38,346 nucleotides of DNA, from positions 1 through 38,346 of the forward strand of contig CALWDR010000196.1 of assembly GCA_944376745.1 (NCBI GenBank), written 5' to 3'. The DNA comes from an uncultured Lachnospiraceae bacterium. Its GTDB lineage: Bacteria > Bacillota > Clostridia > Lachnospirales > Lachnospiraceae. Shown piece by piece: positions 25,069 through 33,569 of this stretch (positions within the stretch are counted from its first letter, which is position 1; the number at the start of each line of letters is the position of its first letter). The notes under the pieces are model-generated. The model searched no databases. It was not told where the DNA came from and saw only the letters and a program-made list of their open reading frames with translations. The position numbers and the translations under genes were made by a program.

Positions 25069-25920
25069 ATGAAGTATTTGCTGTTAATTGCTGCCATTAC
25101 TGCAGGAACACTGCAGACGATCGCCACAAAGCAGTACAACGAAAAAAATAAAAGGCCGAATTATTTATTATATACCGCCGTGTCCGGTTTGTTCGCCATG
25201 GGATTCTTCTGGATCGCTGCAGGCTTTCGCCTGCAGCTGTCCATGGAATTTGTTCCCTATTCCATTGGATTTGCGGTTGCCTATGGTTCCTGTATGATCT
25301 CACTGAACGCCGCGATCGCCACGGGACCCTTGTCCATTACATCTTTGATGAATTCCTGCTCTTTGATCATACCGACCATGTACGGGATCCTGTTTCTGAA
25401 GGAGCCCATGAAGAGCACGTCTTATGCGGGAATCCTGTTTCTGCTGCTGGCGATTTTTCTTGTCAATGTCAAAAAAGAGAAAGAAAGCAGGGTATCCCTG
25501 CGCTGGGGTATCGCCGTGGTAACGCTTTTTGTGGCCAACGGCATGTGCTCCACGGTGCAGAAGATGCAGCAGGTAAAATGCGGCGGCGCTTATAAAAACG
25601 AGATGATGATCGTGGCCCTGGGGCTCGTGGTGATTTTCTGCGTCATAGTTCTCCTGTTTCGAAAAACAGATTGGAGAGAAGAATGTGGAAAATGTTATAA
25701 ATACGCGCCTGTGAGCGGGGTGGCAAACGGCGCGCTGAATCTGCTGGTCATGATCACGACGGCCATTATGCCAAGCGCGGTCTTCTTCCCGCTGTTTTCT
25801 GCCGGAAGTATGACCGTGATGTTTGTGATCTCCTTGGTTTCGTACAGGGAAAAGCTTACCTGGGCGCAAAAGTGCGGGTATTTTGCCGGGATCGTATCGG
25901 TGATTTTGCTGAATCTGTGA
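25069..25920 (+). CDS. EamA/DMT-family small-molecule transporter
   Basis: 283 residues with ten likely membrane helices; the two halves (1-135 and about 145-283) are related like the tandem EamA repeat. Positive charges sit in the loops between helices. The gene follows the beta-helix gene by 21 bases and looks cotranscribed. Members of this superfamily carry metabolites such as amino acids, nucleosides or sugars. Its place may mean export of a sugar or breakdown product, or uptake of the monosaccharide. Function is otherwise open. Confidence 0.75.
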   Translation: MKYLLLIAAITAGTLQTIATKQYNEKNKRPNYLLYTAVSGLFAMGFFWIAAGFRLQLSMEFVPYSIGFAVAYGSCMISLNAAIATGPLSITSLMNSCSLIIPTMYGILFLKEPMKSTSYAGILFLLLAIFLVNVKKEKESRVSLRWGIAVVTLFVANGMCSTVQKMQQVKCGGAYKNEMMIVALGLVVIFCVIVLLFRKTDWREECGKCYKYAPVSGVANGALNLLVMITTAIMPSAVFFPLFSAGSMTVMFVISLVSYREKLTWAQKCGYFAGIVSVILLNL

Positions 25921-25978
25921 TGTGGGGGCGAGGGAGCAGAAAGAAGGCTCATGAAATGAGATAGGGAGGGGGCGCGGC

Positions 25979-27280
25979 ATGTATACGGTGCTGATCGTAG
26001 AGGATGAGATGTTGATCCGTGTGGGGCTTAAAAATCTGATCAACTGGTCCGGACTGGGAATGACGATTGTTGGGGAAGCGCAGGACGGAAACCAGGGGCT
26101 GGAGTTGTATCACCGAAAGAAGCCGGATGTGATACTGACAGACATTAAGATGTCTGGTATGGATGGGATTGAGATGATCCGTCAGATCCGGCAGCAGGAT
26201 ACCAGAACCAGGATTGTTGTTTTAAGCAGTTATGAGGATTTTTCCCTGGTGCGGGATGCCTTTGTGCTTGGGATATCAGATTATATCCTCAAGCTTAAGA
26301 TGATGCCGGAGGAAATGGAGCGGGTGATGTGCAAGGTCTGTGATGAGCTTAAGCAGGACCGGGCACAGGCGGAAATAGATAACGCCGGTAGGAGGCAGGA
26401 GGAGGAAGAAGCAAGGGCCAGGGTGAAAGCGAAATCGTATATTGTGGATGGAGCTTGTACGCCGGAAGAATTTCGTGGGTTGGCAGAGCGGCTGCGCATT
26501 TCGGAACAGGAACTTTGTGTGAGCGTTTTGGAGATTTTGCCCTCTGCGCAGAAACAGCGGACCACAGACCGGCAGCACACAGGAAGAATTGGTCAGATCG
26601 TGCTGAATCTGATCCAGACATTGTTGCTCGAATATGGAGAGGGAGAGGTCTGGCAGGAGAAAGAAACGCGGTATCTGATCGTGCAGAGTTTTCCGAAAGC
26701 GGAAAGCATAAGGGAGAAGCGTGAGCTTTGCGAAGCGGTTATAGAACGGATCCGGACTGCCGTACAGTCCTGCGTCAACCGAAAGCCGGTCTGCGGCGTA
26801 AGCGGCTTCGCGGACTCCTATCAGGAGCTGAACCGTTTGTACACGGAGGCTCTGTGGGCGCTGGAGACGGCCCTTTTGCAGGAGGAGCCATGGGGCTTTT
26901 ACGGAGACAGACAGAGCGGCGAAAAGGAGGCGGAACCGGTACGGCGTGAGGTGGCGGAGGCGCTTGTCTATATTCAGCTGCACTATGCGGATGAGGATCT
27001 GTCTCTGCCAAAGGTTGCCAGGGAGGTGGCGATCCATAAGGATTATCTGAGCAAGCTATTCAAGAAAGAAACAGGCATCGGATTTTCAGATTATATCAAT
27101 CTGCACCGGATTAAGAAAGCCCGGGAGCTTCTGGAAACAACATCCATGAGATCCTACGAGATTGCCAGACGGGTGGGTTTCCAGGATGAAACATATTTCT
27201 GTCGGGTGTTTAAGAAGATTATGGGGATGGGGGCTAATGAATACAGAAGGAAAGAAAAGGACAAGCCGTTTTCTGAGTAA
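25979..27280 (+). CDS. Second YesN-type response regulator, AraC output
   Basis: 433 residues. The receiver opens YTVLIVEDEMLIRVG, with phospho-Asp55 in LTDIKMSG and switch Lys in YILKLKMMPEEM, where Lys-Pro is changed to Lys-Leu as in many YesN relatives. The middle domain (about 150-310) is divergent. The AraC-type C-terminus has LPKVAREVAIHKDYLSKLF and YEIARRVGFQDETYFCRVF. GGGAGGGGG precedes the start. It overlaps the kinase gene by 44 bases and controls, by position, the second importer. Its site is probably near 29141-29160. Confidence 0.92.
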   Translation: MYTVLIVEDEMLIRVGLKNLINWSGLGMTIVGEAQDGNQGLELYHRKKPDVILTDIKMSGMDGIEMIRQIRQQDTRTRIVVLSSYEDFSLVRDAFVLGISDYILKLKMMPEEMERVMCKVCDELKQDRAQAEIDNAGRRQEEEEARARVKAKSYIVDGACTPEEFRGLAERLRISEQELCVSVLEILPSAQKQRTTDRQHTGRIGQIVLNLIQTLLLEYGEGEVWQEKETRYLIVQSFPKAESIREKRELCEAVIERIRTAVQSCVNRKPVCGVSGFADSYQELNRLYTEALWALETALLQEEPWGFYGDRQSGEKEAEPVRREVAEALVYIQLHYADEDLSLPKVAREVAIHKDYLSKLFKKETGIGFSDYINLHRIKKARELLETTSMRSYEIARRVGFQDETYFCRVFKKIMGMGANEYRRKEKDKPFSE

Positions 27281-29054
27281 GTGGAAAGGGAAGCTGGCGG
27301 TTCAGCTGGGGATCTTGATCCTTGGAATGAATTTACTGGTTTTAATCCTGTGCTTCACGTTTTTGTATCTGAGAATTGAGGATATATTGCTTGAAAAGGC
27401 TGAGAAGGATAACATAGAGCGGCTGGAGCAGTCGGAATATAATATCGATGTCTTTTGTGAGCAGGTGAAGCTTGCTTTGCGGAGGCTCGCCATAAATTCG
27501 GATCTGAAAACCTTGTCCAAGGATATGCGGCTGTCGGAGGGTGACCGCTACTATTGCGTAAATCAGGTGCTGGAGAGCTTCGATGAAATACAGGAAAATT
27601 ATCCTTACATCCAGCAGATAAGTTTTTTCGGCGAAAACGGAATCGTGATAAAGAAGGCGAATGGAACAGGCCCTGGGAGATATTTTGTTATGGATACGGA
27701 CAAAAGCGACTGGTATTATACTTCTGAGCTGGCAAGACTGCTTGAAATAAGGAAGCAGCTTTGGTACGGCGGCTGTACGGCCAGGAATTTCAGCTTTGCT
27801 TACCGGGAGGAGCTGGACGGAAAAGACGAGTATTATGTTTCCTTTGCGCAGGTGGTAGTATATGGAGCAGGGGCGCTTGTGATAAATGTGGATATGGATT
27901 ATTTCCTGGATCTGTTTTATGTCAATGCTGTAGAAAATTCTGAGACAATGTATACCATGGATGAGAATTGCAGGGTGGTGGCGGCCAGAGATTTCGAATC
28001 TGTGGGTACGACCGTCCAATTCTCCGGAGGGGAGGAGATACAGGACGGAGTAGAGAGATATATTGAAGATACCCAGCAAGGGAAAACGCAGATCATAACC
28101 TATGCGCTGCCGGCAATGGGATGGAAGCTGGTAAGTGAGATGCCGGTGGCGGAGGTGACAAAGGAGAGCCGGCATTTGAAGGATATTATGATCCTTGCCT
28201 GTGCGCTCAGTGTGACGGCCTCCTTTGTTCTGACCATGTGGTGCGTATCGAAAATGCTCAAACCCCTAAAGGAACTGGCTGCGGTTGTGCGCAAGGTGGG
28301 AACCGGCAAGCTGGGACGTACCTTTGAGAAAATACCCGGTAATGAGCTGGGGGTACTGACCATGCAGTTTAATCAGATGTCGCTGGATCTGAGAGAACTG
28401 TTTCAACAGAAGGAACATATGGAACGGGAACGGCGGGAGCTTGAGATGCAGACGCTGCGGGCGCAGATCAATCCGCATCTGATCTACAATACGCTGAATG
28501 CCATTAAGTGGCGGGCACTCATCAGCGAGGAGCGGAATATCGCGGAAAGTATTTCTTTGCTGTCCGATTTCCTGGAGCCGGTATTTAAGAACCAGAAGCT
28601 TTTGTGTACGGTCAGGGAAGAGCTGGATTATGTGAAGAATTATATTGCTATTATGAACCTGCTTAAGACCGGCGTCTATCTTCTGGAAACGGAAGTGCCG
28701 GAAGCCTGTTGCGAGTATCCGGTCATTCGATTTCTGTTGCAGCCCGTAGTGGAAAATGCTATTCTGCATGGATTTCGCGGAGCTTCTTCCGGAAAAATTT
28801 GTATTTCCATGGAGGCGGCGGGTGCGGACGCTTTGCTACGGGTGACGGACAATGGATGTGGGATGAATCAGACAGAGCTGCAAAAGCTGCAGGAGAAGCT
28901 TCGGGCACCAGAGCTGTGGGAGGGAGAAGGCGTTGGACTCGTAAATGTGGCCAGGAGAATCCGCAATCAATACGGGACGAACTATGGAATATCTGTCTGC
29001 AATGGAGAGAAAAGTGGGATGGTTGTAGTTCTGCGTATAAAATGGGACATGTAG
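27237..29054 (+). CDS. Second YesM-type sensor histidine kinase
   Basis: 605 residues from the ATG at 27237 inside the end of the response regulator gene; a longer frame from 27162 has no good site. Membrane helices at about 21-45 and 317-337 enclose a large extracellular sensor, followed by a HAMP-like linker (KPLKELAAVVRKVGTGKLG). Phospho-acceptor His414 lies in INPHLIYNTLN. The N-box QPVVENAILHGF and G boxes DNGCGM and GVGLVNVARRI are intact. It pairs with the overlapping regulator, and a terminator follows directly after the stop. Confidence 0.92.
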   Translation: MNTEGKKRTSRFLSKWKGKLAVQLGILILGMNLLVLILCFTFLYLRIEDILLEKAEKDNIERLEQSEYNIDVFCEQVKLALRRLAINSDLKTLSKDMRLSEGDRYYCVNQVLESFDEIQENYPYIQQISFFGENGIVIKKANGTGPGRYFVMDTDKSDWYYTSELARLLEIRKQLWYGGCTARNFSFAYREELDGKDEYYVSFAQVVVYGAGALVINVDMDYFLDLFYVNAVENSETMYTMDENCRVVAARDFESVGTTVQFSGGEEIQDGVERYIEDTQQGKTQIITYALPAMGWKLVSEMPVAEVTKESRHLKDIMILACALSVTASFVLTMWCVSKMLKPLKELAAVVRKVGTGKLGRTFEKIPGNELGVLTMQFNQMSLDLRELFQQKEHMERERRELEMQTLRAQINPHLIYNTLNAIKWRALISEERNIAESISLLSDFLEPVFKNQKLLCTVREELDYVKNYIAIMNLLKTGVYLLETEVPEACCEYPVIRFLLQPVVENAILHGFRGASSGKICISMEAAGADALLRVTDNGCGMNQTELQKLQEKLRAPELWEGEGVGLVNVARRIRNQYGTNYGISVCNGEKSGMVVVLRIKWDM

Positions 29055-29065
29055 TAGAAGGAGTT

Positions 29066-29131
29066 CAAAATAATCCAAGAAAGCTTGCATTATTATGCAA
29101 CATGCTCGCTTATTGGATTATTTTGTTTTTT
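29066..29131 (+). terminator. Terminator after the second two-component system
   Basis: CAAAATAATCCAA (29066-29078) is perfectly paired with TTGGATTATTTTG (29113-29125), followed by T6 (29126-29131). The 34-base loop holds its own inner hairpin, TTGCAT/ATGCAA. It separates the regulators from the importer operon. Confidence 0.85.
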
Positions 29132-29159
29132 ATAATAAGCAATATTACATAATATTTTA

Positions 29160-29189
29160 TTGATGTAAACGGGAAGTGAATGCTAAAAT
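29160..29189 (+). promoter_or_regulatory. Promoter of the second importer operon
   Basis: TTGATG (29160-29165) and TAAAAT (29184-29189) are separated by 18 bp. Just upstream, AATATT at 29141-29146 and 29151-29156 flank ACAT and form an A/T-rich palindrome, a possible site for the neighbouring response regulator. Confidence 0.6.
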
Positions 29190-29225
29190 AACGGAAAGAA
29201 ACACGGAGGATACAATCCGATAGAA

Positions 29226-30161
29226 ATGGGGGCAATTCATTTGTTGATCAAGAGAAAGAAGCTAAAGCCTGGCGTAAAACTGTTTTTGGGAATTCTGCCT
29301 TTTATTCTTGCGTATGTCATTTTCTGCTATCTGCCATTGACTGGCTGGAGCTACGCGTTTTATGATTACAGGCCGGGGCGGCAGCTGACAGACTGTGAGT
29401 TCGTGGGTTTGCGATATTTTACGAATATGTTTGAGAATCCTGTTTCCCGGCGGGAGCTGCTCCGGGTCATGACCAATACAGTGGCTATGAGCGCCATGGG
29501 ATTGATGACATCGTTTTTGCCGATGTTTTTCGCAATCATGCTGAATGAGGTAAGGCACAGGAAATATCGGAAATTTGTCCAGACCGTAACAACCATTCCT
29601 AATTTTATCAGCTGGATATTGGTGTTTGCCATTGCTAGCGCCATGTTTTCTGTGGAGAGCGGCGCTTTAAATGTTCTGTTAAAGGAATTGGGTATTATCG
29701 ATCAGGGACTTAATATTTTAGGTACCTCCAAGCATGCATGGCTGTTCATGCTTCTCCTGGGGCTGTGGAAAGGACTTGGCTGGAGCAGTGTTATCTATAT
29801 GTCATCCTTAAGTGGTATTGACCAGGAGCTTTACGAAGCGGCCTCTGTGGATGGCGCCAGTCGCTTTCAGCGGATTCGCTACATTACTATACCGGGGTTG
29901 ATGCCAACCTTTGTCACTTTATTCATTATGGGAATCGGGAATTTCCTGAATATGGGTATGGACCAGTATTATGTATTTTCAAATGCCTTCAATAAGGAAA
30001 AGATTGAGGTCTTGTCCCTGTATACGTACAACGTGGGACTTGCGGGAAATAATATTTCCCGGGGAACGGCAATCGGCATGATGCAAAGCGCAATAGCGCT
30101 GGTGCTGTTGTTTGCTTCCAATATGCTTTCCGGAAAAATCCGCGAGGAAAAAGTTTTTTGA
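29226..30161 (+). CDS. ABC sugar importer permease (LplB type), second system
   Basis: 311 residues with about six membrane helices from residue 17. The coupling motif EAASVDGASRFQRIRYITIP is present near residue 200. It is the paralogue of the permease at 16526-17473, in the same gene order. The ATG at 29226 is 15 bases from GGAGGA, a long spacing, and a TTG at 29241 or 29244 could be an alternative start. Confidence 0.92.
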   Translation: MGAIHLLIKRKKLKPGVKLFLGILPFILAYVIFCYLPLTGWSYAFYDYRPGRQLTDCEFVGLRYFTNMFENPVSRRELLRVMTNTVAMSAMGLMTSFLPMFFAIMLNEVRHRKYRKFVQTVTTIPNFISWILVFAIASAMFSVESGALNVLLKELGIIDQGLNILGTSKHAWLFMLLLGLWKGLGWSSVIYMSSLSGIDQELYEAASVDGASRFQRIRYITIPGLMPTFVTLFIMGIGNFLNMGMDQYYVFSNAFNKEKIEVLSLYTYNVGLAGNNISRGTAIGMMQSAIALVLLFASNMLSGKIREEKVF

Positions 30162-30186
30162 TTGATATGCGCAAGGAGGAATCGGT

Positions 30187-31101
30187 GTGAGAACAGTAAG
30201 TAAGGTTAAGCGGAAACAAAGCGCGCAGGACCGGATTTTTGATTTTTTTAATATAGCGTTTTTGACGGTGTTTGCGCTTATGTGTATCTACCCGTTCTAC
30301 TATATTTTTATTAATTCCATCAGCAGCAATCTGCTGGTACAGCGGGGGCGGATCGTGTTCCTGCCTCAGCAGATCCATTTTGGCAATTATCTGGATGTGT
30401 TTCAGATGCCGGGACTGTCCAGGGCTGTGCTTGTGTCAGTGGCGCGGACCGTGGTAGGTACTATCATATCCCTTCTGTCAAGCATGGTTCTGGGGTATGC
30501 CATGAGCAGGCAGGAATTATGGCACAGAAAATTCTGGTACCGGTTTTTGGTCGTCACCATGTATTTCAGCGCAGGGCTGATTCCAGGCTACCTGAATATC
30601 AACAGACTGGGGCTTATGAATACCTTCTGGGTCTATGTGCTTCCGTCTCTGGTAGGGCCATATAATATGATCCTGGTCAAGACCTATGTGGAGAGTATCC
30701 CTCCGTCCCTGGAGGAATCCGCCTTTATGGATGGCGCCGGCTATTTGAAACGGCTGATTTATATCATTGTGCCGCTGTCAAAGCCGATTCTGGCAACACT
30801 GGCGGTGTTTGGCGCAGTGGGGCATTGGAATTCCTATATGGATACCGTCCTTTATACCAGCGGAACGAAGCTTCAGACGCTGCAGTCCATTTTGTATCAG
30901 TATCTGAACAGTTCCAGAATGCTGGCGGATATGATCAAGAACGGAGGGGACCTGTCAGCGGCAGGTATGATGGCACAGACGAATATTCAGAGTGCCCGAC
31001 ATACCATTACAATGGTTACGATCATTCCTATTTTGCTGGTGTATCCCTTTTTCCAGCGCTATTTTACCAAGGGTATCATGATTGGCGCAGTAAAGGGCTA
31101 G
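30187..31101 (+). CDS. ABC sugar importer permease (LplC/YtcP type), second system
   Basis: 304 residues, GTG start with AAGGAGGA 5 bases upstream. Six likely membrane helices; coupling motif ESAFMDGAGYLKRLIYIIVP near residue 178; the ending PFFQRYFTKGIMIGAVKG is diagnostic of the YtcP-type partner. It is cotranscribed with the preceding permease and the following lipoprotein, and again no ATPase is encoded nearby. Confidence 0.92.
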   Translation: MRTVSKVKRKQSAQDRIFDFFNIAFLTVFALMCIYPFYYIFINSISSNLLVQRGRIVFLPQQIHFGNYLDVFQMPGLSRAVLVSVARTVVGTIISLLSSMVLGYAMSRQELWHRKFWYRFLVVTMYFSAGLIPGYLNINRLGLMNTFWVYVLPSLVGPYNMILVKTYVESIPPSLEESAFMDGAGYLKRLIYIIVPLSKPILATLAVFGAVGHWNSYMDTVLYTSGTKLQTLQSILYQYLNSSRMLADMIKNGGDLSAAGMMAQTNIQSARHTITMVTIIPILLVYPFFQRYFTKGIMIGAVKG

Positions 31102-31108
31102 CGTATGG

Positions 31109-31150
31109 ATTTTTCGGGAGGAAGCCGCTTTTTGCAGACTCCCCAAAAAT
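31109..31150 (+). promoter_or_regulatory. Hairpin before the second lipoprotein gene
   Basis: ATTTTTCGGGAG (31109-31120) pairs with CTCCCCAAAAAT (31139-31150) with one mismatch in 12. It sits in the same place as the hairpin before the first lipoprotein gene, though the sequence differs. Confidence 0.5.
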
Positions 31151-31179
31151 AGAATAAAAAAAGAGAGAGGTGCAGTGAA

Positions 31180-32889
31180 ATGAAAAAAAGAATCAAAAAG
31201 GTATTGGCAATGCTGATGTGTACCGTGACGGTCCTGTCTCTGGCGGCCTGTCAGGGGGAAGGTAAGCCCGGGGAATCTGGGGAGGGAGGTGACAACGGCA
31301 AAGATGAGGTTGTGACCCTGACCAGCTATTTCCAATTTGGAATCAACATTGCGGAAAATTATCAGTGGTTTGAAAATTATCTGGGGGAAGAGTTCGGCAT
31401 ATTCCTGGAAAGCAGAATCCAGGCTAATGATTCGGCCCAGCTGGATACCATGCTGGCCAGCGGGGAATTGACAGATCTGATCGGGATCCAGGATAAAACC
31501 CAGATCAGTGACGCGGTGGCAGGCGGCATGCTGCTGGATCTGGAGGTGTATAAGGATCAGCTTCCGAATATTTTCGGAAACGAGAAATATGCGGCTGCCA
31601 TTCAATTCATGAAGGATACCTTTGGCGGGGTGTATATGATGCCCATGTCCATTGGTGAGAGCAGAGGCGTGAATTACGATCCGCAGCTGCGCTGGGATCT
31701 CTACAGAGATCTGGGAATGCCGGAAATGAACGATTTATACGATCTGCTGGATGTTCTGAAGCAAATGCAGGAGATGGAGCCGGAGACAAAGGACGGCTTA
31801 CCGGTATACGGCTTTGGATGGTTCCCCTCCTGGGATGGAAATGCCAGTATGATGGCAGCCAACTACAATTACATGAATCTTCTGGGATATGACGCAGGTG
31901 CCATTTCGTCCCTTGTGTATACGAAATACGATGGAACGGGAGAGATAGAGTATCTACTGGATGATGACAGTATCTATAAGGATGCGCTGCAGTGGCTTTA
32001 CACCGCCAACCAGATGGGATTACTGGATCCGGAATCTGCCACCATTGATTATGAGGGATTTGTGGCAAAGGCAAACAACGGACAATATCTGCACAGCGTA
32101 TGGCCCTGGTTTAATTACGGGGAACCGGACGCCGAGGAATGGTGGGGACCCGCCTCTGTATGGCCTGAAGGGTGTCTGCTTCCGGATCTGTCCATGGGAA
32201 ATCCCGTAGGACAAAACGGACGCTATATGGGAATCGGCGCTGACTGTGAGCATGTGGATAAAGCCCTGGCGTTTTTGGACTGGTTCTATTCGGAAGAAGG
32301 CATTAATTTTATTTTAAATGGCCCAGAGGGAATCCTGTGGGAGTATGATGAAGACGGAAAGCAGGTATTTACGGATCTGTTCTATGAGACCGAATATGTA
32401 GGAAAGCCCTATGAACATCCGGAAGGAGGACAGATTACGGGCGTTCCGGCGATATTTAACTGTTATCCGGTGAATCTTGGCGCGCGAAATGAGAATGGAC
32501 AGACCTATCAGCTGCTGAGCGACCCTTACGCAACGGCGAATTTTGACCGGACTAAGCTGCAGGAGGATTTTATCGAGCACAACGATGGATATGCCACCAG
32601 ATACGACAGAGCAGAAGCGGAAGGCGGGAAAACTACCATAAAGATGACCCCGATTTTCACCTTTGTGCAGCCGGCCCCCAATGAAATTGAAGAAATTCGC
32701 GCCCAGATTGGAGAAATCGTGGTGACGAATTCCTGGAAAATGGTATTTGCCGCTGATCAGGCGGAGTTTGACGCTCTGTGGGAGCAGACCCAGCAGGACG
32801 CGGAGACCCTTGGCGGGGAGCAGGTATATGAGGACGCCGTTGCCAGATGGGAAGCGGCTGTGGCGGCAAGCGAAAAATATCTGAATTAG
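31180..32889 (+). CDS. Sugar-binding lipoprotein of the second ABC importer
   Basis: 569 residues. The signal peptide ends LSLAAC with Cys24 as the lipid site, then a Gly/Glu-rich linker. The mature protein begins VVTLTSYFQFGINIAENYQW and is large, as in LplA/YtcQ-type binding proteins for oligosaccharides; KQMQEMEP and GFGWFPSWDGN are in the body. Aromatic-rich stretches (WLYTANQMG, WPWFNYGEPD) fit sugar stacking. AGAGAGG precedes the start. A terminator follows. Confidence 0.92.
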   Translation: MKKRIKKVLAMLMCTVTVLSLAACQGEGKPGESGEGGDNGKDEVVTLTSYFQFGINIAENYQWFENYLGEEFGIFLESRIQANDSAQLDTMLASGELTDLIGIQDKTQISDAVAGGMLLDLEVYKDQLPNIFGNEKYAAAIQFMKDTFGGVYMMPMSIGESRGVNYDPQLRWDLYRDLGMPEMNDLYDLLDVLKQMQEMEPETKDGLPVYGFGWFPSWDGNASMMAANYNYMNLLGYDAGAISSLVYTKYDGTGEIEYLLDDDSIYKDALQWLYTANQMGLLDPESATIDYEGFVAKANNGQYLHSVWPWFNYGEPDAEEWWGPASVWPEGCLLPDLSMGNPVGQNGRYMGIGADCEHVDKALAFLDWFYSEEGINFILNGPEGILWEYDEDGKQVFTDLFYETEYVGKPYEHPEGGQITGVPAIFNCYPVNLGARNENGQTYQLLSDPYATANFDRTKLQEDFIEHNDGYATRYDRAEAEGGKTTIKMTPIFTFVQPAPNEIEEIRAQIGEIVVTNSWKMVFAADQAEFDALWEQTQQDAETLGGEQVYEDAVARWEAAVAASEKYLN

Positions 32890-32943
32890 AAAAGACAAGG
32901 ACGCCGGAATTTGCGCTGCGTAAGCAGCATATTTTTGCACAGG

Positions 32944-32983
32944 GAAGGGAGTGCCTCATTCTATGAGGCAGCTCCCTTCTTTT
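32944..32983 (+). terminator. Terminator of the second importer operon
   Basis: GAAGGGAG (32944-32951) pairs with CTCCCTTC (32972-32979) and the stem goes on with TGCCTCAT/ATGAGGCA around a 3-base loop, with one bulged G. A TTTTCTT tract follows. Confidence 0.85.
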
Positions 32984-32984
32984 C

Positions 32985-33194
32985 TTAATGGCTCGTTGAC
33001 TTTGGAGTAAATATAAGCTTTAAATCCATTCCCATTCCTTCGGCAAGCCGCTTTAATAGCTTTAAGGAGGGGTTTCTGGTACCGTTTTCTAACTTGTCTA
33101 TATCTGCCTGGTTGATTCCGGTTCTGTCGGCCAGTTCTTTTTGGGTGAGGTTTTGGGAAATTCTCGCATCGACCATTGCCCGGATGACATCCAT
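32985..33194 (-). CDS. HigA-like antitoxin/XRE helix-turn-helix protein (N-terminally shortened)
   Basis: 69 residues from the ATG at 33194. The helix-turn-helix NLTQKELADRTGINQADIDK and the following GTRNPSLKLLKRLAEGMGM are the hallmark of antitoxins that accompany HigB/RelE toxins. Typical members are about 100 residues and begin with a 30-residue segment ending in xxPEMDVIRAMxDAR. That segment is only partly present here: NERENSQPE can be read in frame just upstream but it starts after a stop. The likely old start, ATG AAA ACA near 33233, is one base out of frame. The gene therefore looks damaged. If translated from 33194 it would still carry its DNA-binding half. The adjacent toxin is a remnant. 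Confidence 0.72.
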   Translation of the reverse strand: MDVIRAMVDARISQNLTQKELADRTGINQADIDKLENGTRNPSLKLLKRLAEGMGMDLKLIFTPKSTSH

Positions 33195-33215
33195 TTCCGG
33201 CTGACTGTTTTCCCG

Positions 33216-33400
33216 TTCATTACGGAATTGTTTTCATAGGAGTTACCAAACCTTTCTATATAATCTTTTCGGTAAGCTTTTGCCAGTTCGATTTCCTGTT
33301 AAGGTGTTTTTTTTGTGATTTTTTTACAAAACCATTTGTGAAAATTATTTTGCCGCCATAATAGAATTGTATTTTTACAAACCTATTATATGGCAAATAT
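33216..33400 (-). pseudogene. HigB/RelE-type toxin remnant
   Basis: Pieces of a HigB (phage Gp49-like) toxin can be read in two frames: IQFYYGGKIIFTNGFVKKSQK, broken here as IQFYYGG and KIIFTNGFVKKSQK, and then EIELAKAYRKDYIERFG. These match the C-terminal half of the family, where KKTQKTP is followed by EIxxAxxYRxDY. Dropping one base from the T8/A8 run at 33307-33314 restores SQKTP, but a TAA follows it before QEIELAK. So there is a frameshift plus a nonsense change, and the first half of the toxin is missing. The antitoxin-like gene lies just downstream. Confidence 0.65.
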
Positions 33401-33516
33401 GCCATAATAGCAATCATGAGTGAGTTAAAACTTCGCAAATTTGTGATTAGTGATTGACTGCGGGGGAACCTGCTGAAAAAGGCAGAGTGAAGGGAAACGG
33501 TTTCGGAAAGTATTTC

Positions 33517-33545
33517 TTGTGAAAAGAAGGGGAATCCGATATAAT
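33517..33545 (+). promoter_or_regulatory. Promoter of the PocR-AraC/phosphotransferase pair
   Basis: TTGTGA (33517-33522) and a perfect TATAAT (33540-33545) with a 17-bp spacer, ending 24 bp before the start codon at 33570. Confidence 0.65.
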
Positions 33546-33569
33546 GCGTATAAGGAGTGTAGCCACATT

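Noticed and set aside
33256-33438. 60-codon minus-strand frame as a stand-alone gene
   Set aside because: Only its middle matches HigB, and the match continues in another frame, so it is a toxin fragment.
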